From contig JAQVCW010000005.1 of assembly GCA_028689585.1 (NCBI GenBank), forward strand, positions 1 through 64,000: DNA of 64,000 nucleotides. Reading direction: 5' to 3'. The translations under genes were made by a program, and so were the position numbers. The notes under the pieces were generated by a model. It saw nothing but the letters and a program-made list of their open reading frames with translations, ran no database searches and was not told the DNA's origin. This stretch comes from Lachnospiraceae bacterium. Its GTDB lineage: Bacteria; Bacillota; Clostridia; Lachnospirales; Lachnospiraceae. Below are positions 9,730 through 19,407 of this stretch, piece by piece. Position 1 is the first letter of the stretch. Each line of letters begins with the position of its first letter.

Positions 9730-11635
9730 CTCCTTCGTACTTCATCGCTCCGCAGCCGGAACAGCCTGCGCGGCAGTTTTTCGTAATCTCTCCCGCCTTT
9801 GCTTTGTTCCATTCCTTCAGCAGGAACTGCTTTGTCACACCGATATCGATAAAATCCCATGGGAAGATCTCATCCTCTTTCCGTTCCCGTCTGGTGTAGA
9901 AATACAGATCAGTGTCTGTAGCTTCAAATGCCTCCAGCCAGCGGTCATAATTCCAAAATTCGGTCCAGGCATCGAACAGAGCGCCTCTTCGGTAGGCTTC
10001 CAGAATCACCTTGCCGGCTTTGCGGTCCCCTCTGGCCAGAAAGCCCTCCAGAACCGTCACGTCCGCCTGATGCCAGTTATATTTAATGCTCTTCTGATTC
10101 AGCATTTCTCTGATCTCATGATTTACCGTCTTTGCAAATCCCAGATAATCGCCGGGTTCATGCATGGAAGCCCACTGGAACGGGGTAAAAGGCTTTGGCA
10201 CCAGAAAAGAAGTGCTGACCGTGATCTGGCATTTTCCATTCCTCTGATCCTTTGGTATCTCATAATAACGCACCGCAATCGCATTCGCCAGATGGGCGAT
10301 CTCTTTGCGGTCCTCTTCCGTCTCCGTGGGCAGTCCCAGCATAAAATACAGCTTCACCTTATTCCAGCCGCCTTCAAACGCCTCACCGGCACCATTTAAA
10401 ATGATCTCTTCCGTCAGCCCTTTGTTGATCACATCCCGCAGACGCTGGGAACCGGCCTCCGGCGCGAAGGTCAGACTGCTTTTGCGCACGTCCTGCACCT
10501 TGCTCATCACATCCAGGGAAAACGCATCGATTCGCAGGGATGGCAGAGAAATGTTGATATTCTTATCATGAAACTCTTCCATCAGATAAGTAACCATTCC
10601 CTCCAGATCCGAATAATCACTGGAGCTTAAGGAACTGAGGGAAATTTCCTCATGGCCGGTATTTTTCAGCATATTTTTTGCGTGCTCTTTCAATACCTCC
10701 AGATCCCGCTCCCGGTTGGGACGGTATACCATGCCGGCCTGACAGAACCGGCATCCCCTGATGCAGCCTCTTTGAATCTCCAAAACAACCCGGTCCTGCG
10801 TCACTTTGATAAATGGCACCACAGGCGCATCCGGATACGATGCATGCGTCACATCCGTAACCACCTGCTTCGCAATCTTTGCCGGAATATCCTTCTGCTT
10901 CGGTGTAAATGCTTTTATCGTACCATCCTCCAGATATGTCACCTCATAGAGCGATGGTACATAAATGCCCGGGATCTTTGCCGCCTGATGCAGAAACTCT
11001 GCTCTGCTGCAGCCGGATGTCTTACAGGCTTTATACAGATCCAGAAGGTCATCATAAACGGTCTCGCCCTCTCCGATATAGAACAGATCAAAGAAATCAG
11101 CCAGCGGCTCCGGATTGTAAGTACAGGGGCCTCCGCCGATCACGAGGGGACATTCTTCGCCGCGCTCGCTGGCGAACAGCGGAATCTGGCTCAGCTCCAG
11201 GATCTGAAGAATGTTGGTATAACACATCTCATACTGAATGGTAATTCCCAGAAAATCAAAGTCCTTTATCGGATCCTGGGACTCCAGCGCAAACAGCGGG
11301 AGCTGCTGCTCCCGCATCACCTTGTCCAGATCCACCCAGGGGGAATACACCCGCTCGCACCAGGTATCCTCCCGTTTGTTGAACAGATCATAAAGGATCT
11401 GAATGCCGAGATGGGACATACCGATTTCATAGACGTCCGGAAAACACATGGCTAAACGGATCCGATTTTTTTTCTGAGTGTTTTCCAAATACTGTTTTTC
11501 ATCCTGATTTTCAAGGCTGTTTTCGCCCGGAACATAGGTCAGTGTCTTCATAACACTGTTTACTTCATTGCCGATATATCGCGCCGGCTTCTCTACAGAC
11601 AGCAATATTTCGTCAGATAATGCTAATTTTCTCAT
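9704..11635 (-). CDS. TIGR03960-type B12-binding radical SAM protein
   Basis: 643 residues. An N-terminal cobalamin-binding-like region precedes a radical SAM barrel with the cluster motif CIRGCRFCQAG (CxxxCxxC, near residue 285). The C-terminal end has a second Cys cluster, CRAGCSGCGA, typical of this family. The substrate is unknown. The 3' end overlaps the DUF2344 gene, indicating translational coupling. Together with rng they form the upstream half of the conserved translation cluster. Confidence 0.93.
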   Translation of the reverse strand: MRKLALSDEILLSVEKPARYIGNEVNSVMKTLTYVPGENSLENQDEKQYLENTQKKNRIRLAMCFPDVYEIGMSHLGIQILYDLFNKREDTWCERVYSPWVDLDKVMREQQLPLFALESQDPIKDFDFLGITIQYEMCYTNILQILELSQIPLFASERGEECPLVIGGGPCTYNPEPLADFFDLFYIGEGETVYDDLLDLYKACKTSGCSRAEFLHQAAKIPGIYVPSLYEVTYLEDGTIKAFTPKQKDIPAKIAKQVVTDVTHASYPDAPVVPFIKVTQDRVVLEIQRGCIRGCRFCQAGMVYRPNRERDLEVLKEHAKNMLKNTGHEEISLSSLSSSDYSDLEGMVTYLMEEFHDKNINISLPSLRIDAFSLDVMSKVQDVRKSSLTFAPEAGSQRLRDVINKGLTEEIILNGAGEAFEGGWNKVKLYFMLGLPTETEEDRKEIAHLANAIAVRYYEIPKDQRNGKCQITVSTSFLVPKPFTPFQWASMHEPGDYLGFAKTVNHEIREMLNQKSIKYNWHQADVTVLEGFLARGDRKAGKVILEAYRRGALFDAWTEFWNYDRWLEAFEATDTDLYFYTRRERKEDEIFPWDFIDIGVTKQFLLKEWNKAKAGEITKNCRAGCSGCGAMKYEGGVCFEGKN

Positions 11636-12151
11636 AAATTACTTCCTTTTTTGTATTGAGTCACCTTATCAAATTTTCAGCACTAAATGAAACGGATAAA
11701 ATCATTGAAACTAAGCGAACAAATTATGTATATATAGTAACTGTTCAGTACCTGACCAGTTACTATATTTATTCATAAATGAACAAGATGACACATGGAT
11801 AATATGCTGTTGATATTATAAGGGAGAATAACCCAAACTGCAAGAGATAAACAAAAATCTTCTGATGTGCTGTTTCGAAAGCCAAGAGCATAATATATTG
11901 TTGCATTGTGTCTTTTGAATTGCCGGTTTTTAACTTTTGCCAATTTAGTGTAGCATAAAATCAAATCGCTTGTACAGGTTAGAAACGGTGTGATATACTG
12001 GATATGAAAAAAAGTCGTTATTGGTTCACACAGGACTGCGCATTCACTGCACAGTCCGTAAGAAAGTAAAGCAAGATTGAACAGCAATAAATTTTCTCCT
12101 GCGCCTGTGAAAGCAAGTGCAGGGGAAAATTTTATATAATCTTACGGAGGA
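11636..12151. repeat. Intergenic region made of hairpins and repeat fragments
   Basis: No convincing gene is present. The region holds an inverted repeat ATATAGTAACTG / CAGTTACTATAT (11732-11768). It also holds a 24-base segment (11868-11891) identical, on the opposite strand, to part of the palindrome at 21375-21680. A hairpin GGACTGCGCA / TGCACAGTCC (12033-12057, one mismatch), with a tail like that of the repeat at 8857, completes the set. Just before the next gene, CTGC...GCAG and TTTTATATAATC are seen, the latter a possible -10 region. Confidence 0.6.
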
Positions 12152-12157
12152 ATGAGA

Positions 12158-12469
12158 ATGAAAAAAGTTAAAATTACAGTTCTTAAAAAAGAATTTTATC
12201 CTGAATTTGCAGAAAAGTATTTAACGGACGGGCAGCAGGTTGGAGCTTGTCCTATTTTGAACGAGGGGGATGTGTTCCTCTATGAAGGAGGCTCGGAAAT
12301 GCCTCAGGGTCTTTGCCCCTGGGCATGGATCGACATTTACCGTGGTGTAAATGCGCTTTCTGCCGGCGCAACTTACAAACCGTGGAACAATAAAGACGGT
12401 ATGCAGGTTTTATGCTGTACAGATGGTATTCGGCCAGTTTCTTTTTTGGTGGAGGCTATAGAGGATTAG
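12158..12469 (+). CDS. TIGR04076 family protein
   Basis: 103 residues starting MKKVKITVLKKEFYPEFAEKY-like. It has the family core ACPILNEGDVF, EMPQGLCPWAWIDIYRGV, ALSAGATYKPW and QVLCCTDGIRPVSF. Three conserved Cys residues suggest metal or redox chemistry, but no function is established. The ATG at 12158 is preceded by GGAGG at the right distance; the ATG 6 bases upstream is too close. It is convergent with the HyuA-like gene and appears monocistronic. Confidence 0.85.
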   Translation: MKKVKITVLKKEFYPEFAEKYLTDGQQVGACPILNEGDVFLYEGGSEMPQGLCPWAWIDIYRGVNALSAGATYKPWNNKDGMQVLCCTDGIRPVSFLVEAIED

Positions 12470-12490
12470 CCTCCTGCTGCCAGGCAAATG

Positions 12491-14044
12491 CTATGCCAAA
12501 TCTCCTGCAGCCTTTACCTTCACCCGATTCGTATTTCCAGGGTGATACTGTAAGGGTACATCATCCACCTCTATGATCTCTACGGTTGCCGGAATCGCTC
12601 CTGCTTTTACAGCCAGCTCCACGGCCTCTGCTTTCGCCTGCTCCAGGGCGGTTTCTCTTGGAATTTCATTATAGTCAATCAGTTTTTCATAAGTTCCGCT
12701 GACCTTTGATATCGCAGATCCAATGGCATTTGCGCAGCCAAAATGCTCTGGTTTCATTACGCTTCGTGCCCCTTCTATCTTCTCCGGCAGGATAATGGAG
12801 CCGCCGCCCACCAGAATTACATCGCAGTCTTCCTTCGATACTTTCATCGCATCCACGGAATCTTCTATCATGCTTCGAATGACATCCATGGCTCTTTTCG
12901 CAAAGTCCTCCGGAATGTGCGAAACAAGCTTCTTATCCCCAAGTTCTGCCATCCCCAGACGTACTGCAATATCAGTCGCGGTCATCGTATCGCCGCCGAA
13001 AACAAGTGCCCTGTCAGAAATCGCATACCCCACGCTGTCCGGTCCAACCGTAATCGTTCCATCCGCTTTCTCATGGACAATCGAGCCTCCTCCAAGGCCA
13101 ATGGAAATCACATCCGGCATACGGAAATTTGTCCGCACACCTCCGATCGTAACCGCCACACTGGATTCTCTTGGAAATCCACTCTGAATCACGCCCAGAT
13201 CCGTCGTAGTGCCGCCAACATCAATGACAACTGCATTTTTCAGCTTACTCAGATAGCTTGCTCCGCGAATCGAATTTGTGGGGCCGCAGGCTATGGTCAG
13301 GATTGGATAACGGCGTGCATGTTCCATCGTCATTAAGGTTCCATCGTTCTGGCTCAGATAGACCTCTGCATTTACAACTCCTTCATCCTGCAGGCTTTTT
13401 GCAAATCCTTCTGTAAACCGTTCTGCCACTTTCCAGAGTGCGGCATTTAGAATCGTTGCATTCTCTCGTTCAATCAGCCCCATGGAGCCAAGTTCGCTGG
13501 AAATGGAGATATGGACATCATTTCCCATAACTTCCCTGCATAGTTGTGCGGCTCTGACTTCATAATCATTACGCACTGTGGAAAATACGCAGGAAATTGC
13601 AATAGATTTTATCCCTTTTTCTTTCATTTCCCGGAAAAATGCTGCTGCGGCATCTTCATCTAATGGCACCAGCTCTTTTCCGTCAAACTCAGAACCACCC
13701 CGGATAATTACGCTGCCGACGGCAATCTTCTGTATATCTTCCGCCCAGTCAACCATTGGCGGCACTCCACAGGTCGCCGGAGCACCGATTCTTAAGATGC
13801 CGATCGGTGCCAGATTCCGCCGTTCTACAATGGCATTGGTACACTGTGTCGTTCCAAGCATTGCCTGCGTAATCCGGCTTTTATCTACCCCAGATACCTC
13901 CAGTACATTGCGGATTGCACGCAGAATACCCTCATAGATATCTTCCGATGTGGGCTGCTTGATATCTGCAACCACCCGAAGCTTATCATCGATCAGAACC
14001 GCATCGGTATTCGTTCCGCCTACATCTATTCCCAGTTTATACAT
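12491..14044 (-). CDS. Hydantoinase/oxoprolinase-family ATPase (HyuA-like)
   Basis: 517 residues with the actin-like ATPase fold: phosphate-1 motif GIDVGGTNTDAVLI at the N-terminus, AMLGTTQCTNAIVERR, and phosphate-2-like AVVIDVGGTTTDLGVI near residue 265. It is shorter than full HyuA and no HyuB subunit is encoded nearby, so it represents the short form paired with DUF917 proteins. The gene starts 3 bp after the DUF917 stop with AGGAGG upstream, in an operon with an NCS1 permease. ATP-dependent opening of a lactam or hydantoin-like ring is the family expectation; the substrate is unknown. Confidence 0.88.
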   Translation of the reverse strand: MYKLGIDVGGTNTDAVLIDDKLRVVADIKQPTSEDIYEGILRAIRNVLEVSGVDKSRITQAMLGTTQCTNAIVERRNLAPIGILRIGAPATCGVPPMVDWAEDIQKIAVGSVIIRGGSEFDGKELVPLDEDAAAAFFREMKEKGIKSIAISCVFSTVRNDYEVRAAQLCREVMGNDVHISISSELGSMGLIERENATILNAALWKVAERFTEGFAKSLQDEGVVNAEVYLSQNDGTLMTMEHARRYPILTIACGPTNSIRGASYLSKLKNAVVIDVGGTTTDLGVIQSGFPRESSVAVTIGGVRTNFRMPDVISIGLGGGSIVHEKADGTITVGPDSVGYAISDRALVFGGDTMTATDIAVRLGMAELGDKKLVSHIPEDFAKRAMDVIRSMIEDSVDAMKVSKEDCDVILVGGGSIILPEKIEGARSVMKPEHFGCANAIGSAISKVSGTYEKLIDYNEIPRETALEQAKAEAVELAVKAGAIPATVEIIEVDDVPLQYHPGNTNRVKVKAAGDLA

Positions 14045-14047
14045 AGC

Positions 14048-15139
14048 CTATTTTCCTCCTTTGCAGCGTTCTTCCAGTGGAATATAATCGGTGTCAATGC
14101 CGAAATACCGTGGCCCTACCAGCTCAATACCACTTGCAGTCCTCCACATTTCAAAACATTTCAGTCCTATGACCATAACACGCTTTCCATACTTCAATGC
14201 ATCTGTCGTAACCGGAGTAAAGGTCTCCGTATCTACCAGGCATATCAGGTCCGGTGTTGTCGCAAGAATTTTTCCATCCACCACCGCTGCCAGATTTTCA
14301 TTCTGAAATTCCACATATGCCGTATGTCCCTTGTAGTCACCAATGCCATCCAGAACCACTTTACCTATGTTAAACCCTCCCCTGGTTTCACGCAGCACAT
14401 CCGAAATTTTACCCTTAAAAAGCCTGAAGCCTTCTGTAAACTGCAAAAAGTGCTCTTCTGGTGTCTGATTTTCCGCATTCTTTACAGTGCGGATCGCTTC
14501 TCCCAGCTTCTGGCTGCGGGTCACGATTCCCTTCACGCCATACTCTTTCATCTGTTTTCCATTCATTGGGAAGAGGGATACCGATACCGAACCGCCGCAG
14601 CTCATAGTAACCGAACGCGCCAGTTCTTCTGTCCATTTATTGGTGATGGTTTCGAAAATAACACTGTTTCCTTTTTCATCCGTCAATGCCATCGGTGTTG
14701 CTTTTAATCCGCCAATCGTAAACGTAACCATCTGCAGTTCCGGAAACGCACGTCCCATTCCGTCCACATCCACCAGCGGCAGGCCAAGGCGTGCTGCTGC
14801 TGCGATTGGCAGCATTGAATTTACGCCGCCTGCTTCGATCGGCATAAATGCATAGATTTTTTTCCCAAAGAACTGCGTCACCATATCATACAGCTTTTTA
14901 TATTCCTGCCCGCCGATTGCTTTTTCGGCCAGCACCGTCGGTGCCCCCATCATCGCAATGGGGACAATCAGTGCATCATCCGGCACTTCTTCCGGATCCA
15001 GGAGTGTGACCTCACCACATTCCTTCACCGCACCAATAGCCACCAGCTTTCCTACATATGGATCACCGCCGCCGCCTGCACCTAAGAGCGCAGCTCCTGT
15101 AGCGATATCTTCGATTTCCTGAATCCCTATCTTTCTCAT
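14048..15139 (-). CDS. DUF917 family protein
   Basis: 363 residues from the ATG at 15139, which overlaps the permease stop codon (ATGA); a longer reading from 15184 would overlap the permease by 49 bases. The N-terminal signature IEDIATGAALLGAGGGGDPYVG and the later PIEAGGVNSMLPIAAAARLGLPLVDVDGMGRAFPEL region are typical. DUF917 proteins habitually accompany HyuA-like ATPases, as here, probably acting with them as one enzyme. The reaction is not known. Confidence 0.88.
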   Translation of the reverse strand: MRKIGIQEIEDIATGAALLGAGGGGDPYVGKLVAIGAVKECGEVTLLDPEEVPDDALIVPIAMMGAPTVLAEKAIGGQEYKKLYDMVTQFFGKKIYAFMPIEAGGVNSMLPIAAAARLGLPLVDVDGMGRAFPELQMVTFTIGGLKATPMALTDEKGNSVIFETITNKWTEELARSVTMSCGGSVSVSLFPMNGKQMKEYGVKGIVTRSQKLGEAIRTVKNAENQTPEEHFLQFTEGFRLFKGKISDVLRETRGGFNIGKVVLDGIGDYKGHTAYVEFQNENLAAVVDGKILATTPDLICLVDTETFTPVTTDALKYGKRVMVIGLKCFEMWRTASGIELVGPRYFGIDTDYIPLEERCKGGK

Positions 15140-16479
15140 ACTGTTTCTGCTCCTTCCACTCTGCTTCCCTGTTTCGCAATACATTTATCAAGAATAACAT
15201 ACAAAATTAATGACAGGACAATTCCATTTACCGGTCCCACAAAGAATGGGATATTTAAAAACGGCATTGCCTCAACAAGGCCCGGCAGATTGGCAAAAGC
15301 TCCTCCCGTAATACATGCAAACAGTGCGCCTATCACATAAGCAATCACACCCTGTGCGCTGAAGCCTTTTACAAATGTGAAATTCTCTTTTTTTCCTTTT
15401 CCGGATATCCAGTAAGCTGCAATGATCACTCCTGCAAGTGGCGGGATCAGCGCAGACATCAGACTTAAAAATTCCTGAAATGCATTCAGCAGGCCAAAGG
15501 CTGCAAGCAGCGTGCCAATTCCCCCTGCGATTCCTGTTGTTATTTTAAATTTGCTCTCGTCAAAACCAAGCAGGTTACTGAGCGCCAGACCTCCTGAATA
15601 GGCATTTGTCACGTTGGTTGTCCAGGTAGCCAATACCAGGGCAATCAGACCAAGGATGGGCACGCCCAGGGAAGCAAGAATTGCAGAAATATCATACTGT
15701 CCGCTTACGATGCTCATCAGCGAACCCGTCAAAAGCATAAACAGCCCTGCGGGAATTACACCGACGATAGAGGATTTGATTACATCAGATCTGGTCTTTG
15801 CAAAGCGGCAGTAATCTGCTGAAATAACACCACCCAGTGCAAAGGATGCTACCACCATGGAAATACCAAAAATCAAGCCTGCTGATTCTGCCGGTGCATA
15901 ATTTGCAATGGCCTGTGCACCATTATTGCTGATGATACCTGCAATGAGTCCATAAAGACAAACCAGAACCAGAAGCGGAACTGCAATATAATTGAGCCAC
16001 TTCAGGCCTTTAAATCCCGCACAAGCTGTTGCCAACATGATAGCGCCCCATACGATAGAGCATACTGCAGTCAGACCATTGGTTACTTCTATGGAAAGAA
16101 GCGATCCAAGCATAGATGCAAAAGCTGCTCCGCAAGTGGCAGACTGAATACCAAACCATCCCACACAGGCAACCGTCAGCAAAATACTGATGATATAACG
16201 CGCGCCCTTTTCTCCTAGAGCCCCAGATGCCATAACCGATACCGGAAGCCCGGTATCACAGGCCTGCATACCGATAAAAATCATATATACACAGATAAGA
16301 CCATATCCAATCAGAATAGATAATACAATCTGCGGAATAGACAATCCACTTCCTGAAAGTACACCTCCTATCATCAGACATGGCACGCAGATCATGCCGC
16401 CTGCCCACACAGCCGCTATTGACTGCCAGCTCTGTCTCTGATCCTCTTTCACTTCAAACCCACTGTTTTTTCCACTCAT
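15136..16479 (-). CDS. Purine-cytosine permease-like (NCS1) transporter
   Basis: 447 residues, about 12 hydrophobic helices. Family cues are the N-terminal WQSIAAVWAGGMICVPCLMIGG and the helix-6 region FALGGVISADYCRFAKTRSD, which matches the CodB-type segment. NCS1 proteins import nucleobases, allantoin or hydantoins with cations. First gene of the permease-DUF917-HyuA operon, with a terminator and the pucR gene upstream. The N-terminus is cytoplasmic and has no signal peptide. Confidence 0.9.
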   Translation of the reverse strand: MSGKNSGFEVKEDQRQSWQSIAAVWAGGMICVPCLMIGGVLSGSGLSIPQIVLSILIGYGLICVYMIFIGMQACDTGLPVSVMASGALGEKGARYIISILLTVACVGWFGIQSATCGAAFASMLGSLLSIEVTNGLTAVCSIVWGAIMLATACAGFKGLKWLNYIAVPLLVLVCLYGLIAGIISNNGAQAIANYAPAESAGLIFGISMVVASFALGGVISADYCRFAKTRSDVIKSSIVGVIPAGLFMLLTGSLMSIVSGQYDISAILASLGVPILGLIALVLATWTTNVTNAYSGGLALSNLLGFDESKFKITTGIAGGIGTLLAAFGLLNAFQEFLSLMSALIPPLAGVIIAAYWISGKGKKENFTFVKGFSAQGVIAYVIGALFACITGGAFANLPGLVEAMPFLNIPFFVGPVNGIVLSLILYVILDKCIAKQGSRVEGAETV

Positions 16480-16558
16480 GTTTTTCCTCCTTCTTTCATT
16501 TTCTATTTTTCACAGTATAACAGTTCAACGTATGAAAGAAAATTGTTGCATGGGCAGA

Positions 16559-16605
16559 AAAAGAGCTTCATTCATTGTCCTTTCGGACAAAGAAATGAAG
16601 CTCTT
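16559..16605 (-). terminator. Rho-independent terminator of the PucR gene
   Basis: A stem of AAGAGCTTCATT / AATGAAGCTCTT, with an inner GTCC-TTTC-GGAC hairpin, follows the regulator stop within a few bases. It is followed on the minus strand by TTTTTC. It insulates pucR from the permease operon downstream. Confidence 0.8.
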
Positions 16606-16608
16606 CTT

Positions 16609-18165
16609 TTATCTTATCAGCCTTTGAATGGCGGCTGCCTGGTACAATCCTATGACCTCCGGCATTTTTCCCGGCCGATATCCAAGCAGATCTGAGATCC
16701 TCCGCAAACGGTACTTTACGGTATTCACATGCAAAAACAGGATCTGAGCCGTTTTTGTTGCACTCATATCGCCTTCCAGCAGAAATACCTCCAATGTTTT
16801 CTCCAACTGGGCCCCATCATTTGACACGTTCAGCCGTTTCAGCGGCATCAGCAGCTTTTTGAGCCTGTCCTCACCAGTCTGAATTGCTTCCTTACATTTT
16901 TCGGTGAACTCCATATCCGCAATAGAAAAACAATGTCTGTCTGGAAAAATAATTCCTGCATCTTTCAAATGATTTTTGTAACAAAAATATGCTTTTCGTA
17001 CCTCAGAGGTATTTTCGAGCAGGCTGCACCTTGTCAGTGTAACCCTCTGGTCGATCTCCGATCCCAGATGATAGAGTTCTTCCATCATGGTTTCCGCTTC
17101 ATACTGGCTTTCCGGCGTACTCATGAAGAGCATCAGATGCCCTTCATATATGTCCGTTATCGCAGTTCCTTTGAAAGTCGAGAAATAATCTTCAAGCATT
17201 GCGGACAGTTCCTTTATTGCCTGTTCACTTTTCAGAATCCACATTTCATGAATGGAACCAATATCGATATGAAAAATCCGGGCAAGCCGATTCATCTTCA
17301 TCGGCTCATCCTGCAAAATAGAACGGACAAGCTCGTGAATGGCAACTTCTCCATGCTTCCTGCCCCAGATATTGATACCAATCCTTACCGCATCAATAAT
17401 CTGCTCAAATATTTTTGGATCCAATACAGGTCCGGACTTCAGGATAAAAAGCTCCATATGCTGACCACTGTCTGTTTTCAGGCTGGTCCGGTATAATCTG
17501 CTGCCACTCTCTGATTCTTTCGTAAATTCTGCTTTTTCAATATATCTCTTTACATTTTCTTCATTTCCTCTGGGCCATACCGTCATATTCAGAATGCGAA
17601 GCTCCTCATCGCACAATACGATGGAAGCCGATACGCGGTCGCTGATCATTTTCAGTACCGTATTCACCGACTGCTGATGCTTCGGCAGCCCCGAAACACG
17701 GTCTAAAATATCCAGCACGATAGAATCATTTTTCGCACGATCCCGAAAAATGCATTCCATGACATCATTAATTACTTCCCCATAGCGAAGCTCTGTATTT
17801 CCCTCCGGCATGCAGATAAGTACAAAATCCAGTTCATCAGCCAGTCTGATCAGGCGTTCATCCACCTTCGGCAGAAATGCTCCCACGTAATACAGGATAA
17901 TTCCTACCTCGCCGCCTTCTGCAAGACGACGCATATTTTCGCACTGCAGATCCACATTATCTGCACAGTTCAAGAAACCTGTAACGACTAATTCACTGCC
18001 GTAAAACTCTCCCTGCGGAAAAATAGTATCCACTAGAACCTTTGGATCAATGGACTCCAGAACGGAAATAGAAGATACTATTTTCGTCAATCCATTGCGC
18101 CCTCCCAGGACTTTGCTCTTATTCAAAGAGGGTAATTTCAGCAAATCCAAAACTGTTACGCTCAT
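16609..18165 (-). CDS. PucR family transcriptional regulator
   Basis: 518 residues from the ATG at 18165, which has GGAGGGAAG upstream; the reading from 18201 is less likely. The PucR ligand domain (about 10-130, beginning VLDLLKLPSLNKSKVLGG) is followed by a GGDEF-like fold region and a C-terminal HTH_30 motif (SATKTAQILFLHVNTVKYRLRRI, near 470-495). PucR proteins activate purine or nucleobase catabolic genes in response to pathway metabolites. Its place directly upstream of the NCS1-DUF917-HyuA operon makes that its likely target. Confidence 0.9.
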   Translation of the reverse strand: MSVTVLDLLKLPSLNKSKVLGGRNGLTKIVSSISVLESIDPKVLVDTIFPQGEFYGSELVVTGFLNCADNVDLQCENMRRLAEGGEVGIILYYVGAFLPKVDERLIRLADELDFVLICMPEGNTELRYGEVINDVMECIFRDRAKNDSIVLDILDRVSGLPKHQQSVNTVLKMISDRVSASIVLCDEELRILNMTVWPRGNEENVKRYIEKAEFTKESESGSRLYRTSLKTDSGQHMELFILKSGPVLDPKIFEQIIDAVRIGINIWGRKHGEVAIHELVRSILQDEPMKMNRLARIFHIDIGSIHEMWILKSEQAIKELSAMLEDYFSTFKGTAITDIYEGHLMLFMSTPESQYEAETMMEELYHLGSEIDQRVTLTRCSLLENTSEVRKAYFCYKNHLKDAGIIFPDRHCFSIADMEFTEKCKEAIQTGEDRLKKLLMPLKRLNVSNDGAQLEKTLEVFLLEGDMSATKTAQILFLHVNTVKYRLRRISDLLGYRPGKMPEVIGLYQAAAIQRLIR

Positions 18166-18249
18166 TTTTCTTCCCTCCCCAGCCAGCATAAGCGTTCCCA
18201 AAAGCCTTATGTTTTGTACGCTATGACGAAAAAGAAGAAAAGTTAAGCT

Positions 18250-18624
18250 CTACTCTGCAAGCTCAACAACTTCAGCATCTGCAGCATTTTTCTTGATACT
18301 TTCAATTCCCTTCGTACAGCCTTCTTCTTCTTTATATGCCTGACTTGCGATGATATCCTGTCCGTTCTTTGCCTTCAGACGAAAGCGGAATTTATCCGCT
18401 TTATCTTTGTAGATCTCGAATTTCGGATTCTTCTCTGTGGCATATCCTTCCTTTGTCTGGTTCTCTACCGGTGCAATCGCTGCATTGGTTTTTACGCTGT
18501 CGATTCCTTTTTGGCAGGTCTCGACAGAAGCATACACCTGTGAAGTTGCAACGATTTGACCATTGGCTGCTTTCAAATGAAAAGTCCATCCTGTTTCCGT
18601 TTTCTTGATTTCAAATTTCCCCAT
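18250..18624 (-). CDS. Tandem DUF1508 (YegP-like) protein
   Basis: 124 residues from the ATG at 18624, set by GGAGG 7 bases upstream; the longer reading from 18747 is unsupported. Two repeats of about 50 residues are visible, each with the pattern KFEIxK..(F/T)xFxLKAxNGQxIxxSQxY..xxxCxKGI(D/E)S(V/I)KxNA. This is the YegP/DUF1508 fold, a small beta-rich domain of unknown biochemical role, often tandem. It appears monocistronic. Confidence 0.9.
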   Translation of the reverse strand: MGKFEIKKTETGWTFHLKAANGQIVATSQVYASVETCQKGIDSVKTNAAIAPVENQTKEGYATEKNPKFEIYKDKADKFRFRLKAKNGQDIIASQAYKEEEGCTKGIESIKKNAADAEVVELAE

Positions 18625-18789
18625 TACTTTACCTCCAATACTAGAATTTTCTGATAATTTTATTTTACAATTATTCATTCTATTTCGCAAGCGTATATTG
18701 CAAAATAGCTTGTTTTTCACCAAAATAATACCCGAAAATGGAATCAAAGCTTTTTTACCAAAAGTCCTTCAGCCAATATCAACGACAGT

Positions 18790-19263
18790 CTAATGGTTCC
18801 AGTTCTTGCATACATCGATCCATGAAACAGGATGAGTGTGTTTTTCCAATTCCTCAATCGTCAATTCGATTGCGCTGTTGCTGCTCCCACAGGCAGGGAA
18901 GACCGTATGAAACCGTTTTAGAGACAGATCGAGATAGATGGAGACATCTGCATTAACAGCAAACGGACAAACTCCACCAACCGCATAACCGGTCCATGCT
19001 TTTGTTTCCTCAGGGGTAAGCATTTTCGCTTTCACTCCAAATTGTGCTTTGTATTTGGGATTGTCAACTTTAGCATCCCCGGCCGTAACAATTAGAATAG
19101 CCTTCCCATTCACCAGAAAGGAAAGGGTTTTGGCGATTCTGTCAGGCTCACAATGCAGAGCTTCGGCCGCTAATTCTACGGTTGCGCTTGATACTTCAAA
19201 CTCCTGCACACGATTTTCCATATTATATTGTTTAAAGTATGACTTTACTTTTTCGATTGCCAT
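18790..19263 (-). CDS. YbaK/EbsC-family aminoacyl-tRNA deacylase
   Basis: 157 residues of the YbaK/ProX fold: AIEKVKSYFKQYN at the start, then KTLSFLVNGKAILIVTAGDAKVD, the family Lys-containing strand, and GYAVGGVCPFAV, the substrate-pocket loop. Members hydrolyse mischarged tRNA, for example Cys- or Ala-tRNA(Pro); the exact specificity cannot be read here. The start has GGAGGATAAT upstream. Confidence 0.9.
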   Translation of the reverse strand: MAIEKVKSYFKQYNMENRVQEFEVSSATVELAAEALHCEPDRIAKTLSFLVNGKAILIVTAGDAKVDNPKYKAQFGVKAKMLTPEETKAWTGYAVGGVCPFAVNADVSIYLDLSLKRFHTVFPACGSSNSAIELTIEELEKHTHPVSWIDVCKNWNH

Positions 19264-19310
19264 ATTATTATCCTCCGCAATTTAAACATCAACCCATCTC
19301 AAATTTCAAA

Positions 19311-19388
19311 AATAAAATATTAGCTGGCATCAATTGATACCAGCTAATATTTCGCATCAATATACCCCGGGTCCAGAAAGAACCCGGG
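19311..19388 (-). terminator. Double hairpin terminator after the HerA-like/72-residue operon
   Basis: Two hairpins lie between the 72-residue gene and ybaK. The first is GC-rich, ACCCGGG / CCCGGGT (19366-19388). The second is ATATTAGCTGG / CCAGCTAATAT (19317-19350), followed on the minus strand by TTTTATTTTT. The second is a good rho-independent terminator. Confidence 0.75.
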
Positions 19389-19407
19389 ATTGGCATCCGC
19401 CTTATTG

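Noticed and set aside
11773..12087. 104-codon minus-strand reading frame in the repeat-rich gap
   Set aside because: It runs through hairpins and repeat fragments, has no ribosome site and resembles no family.
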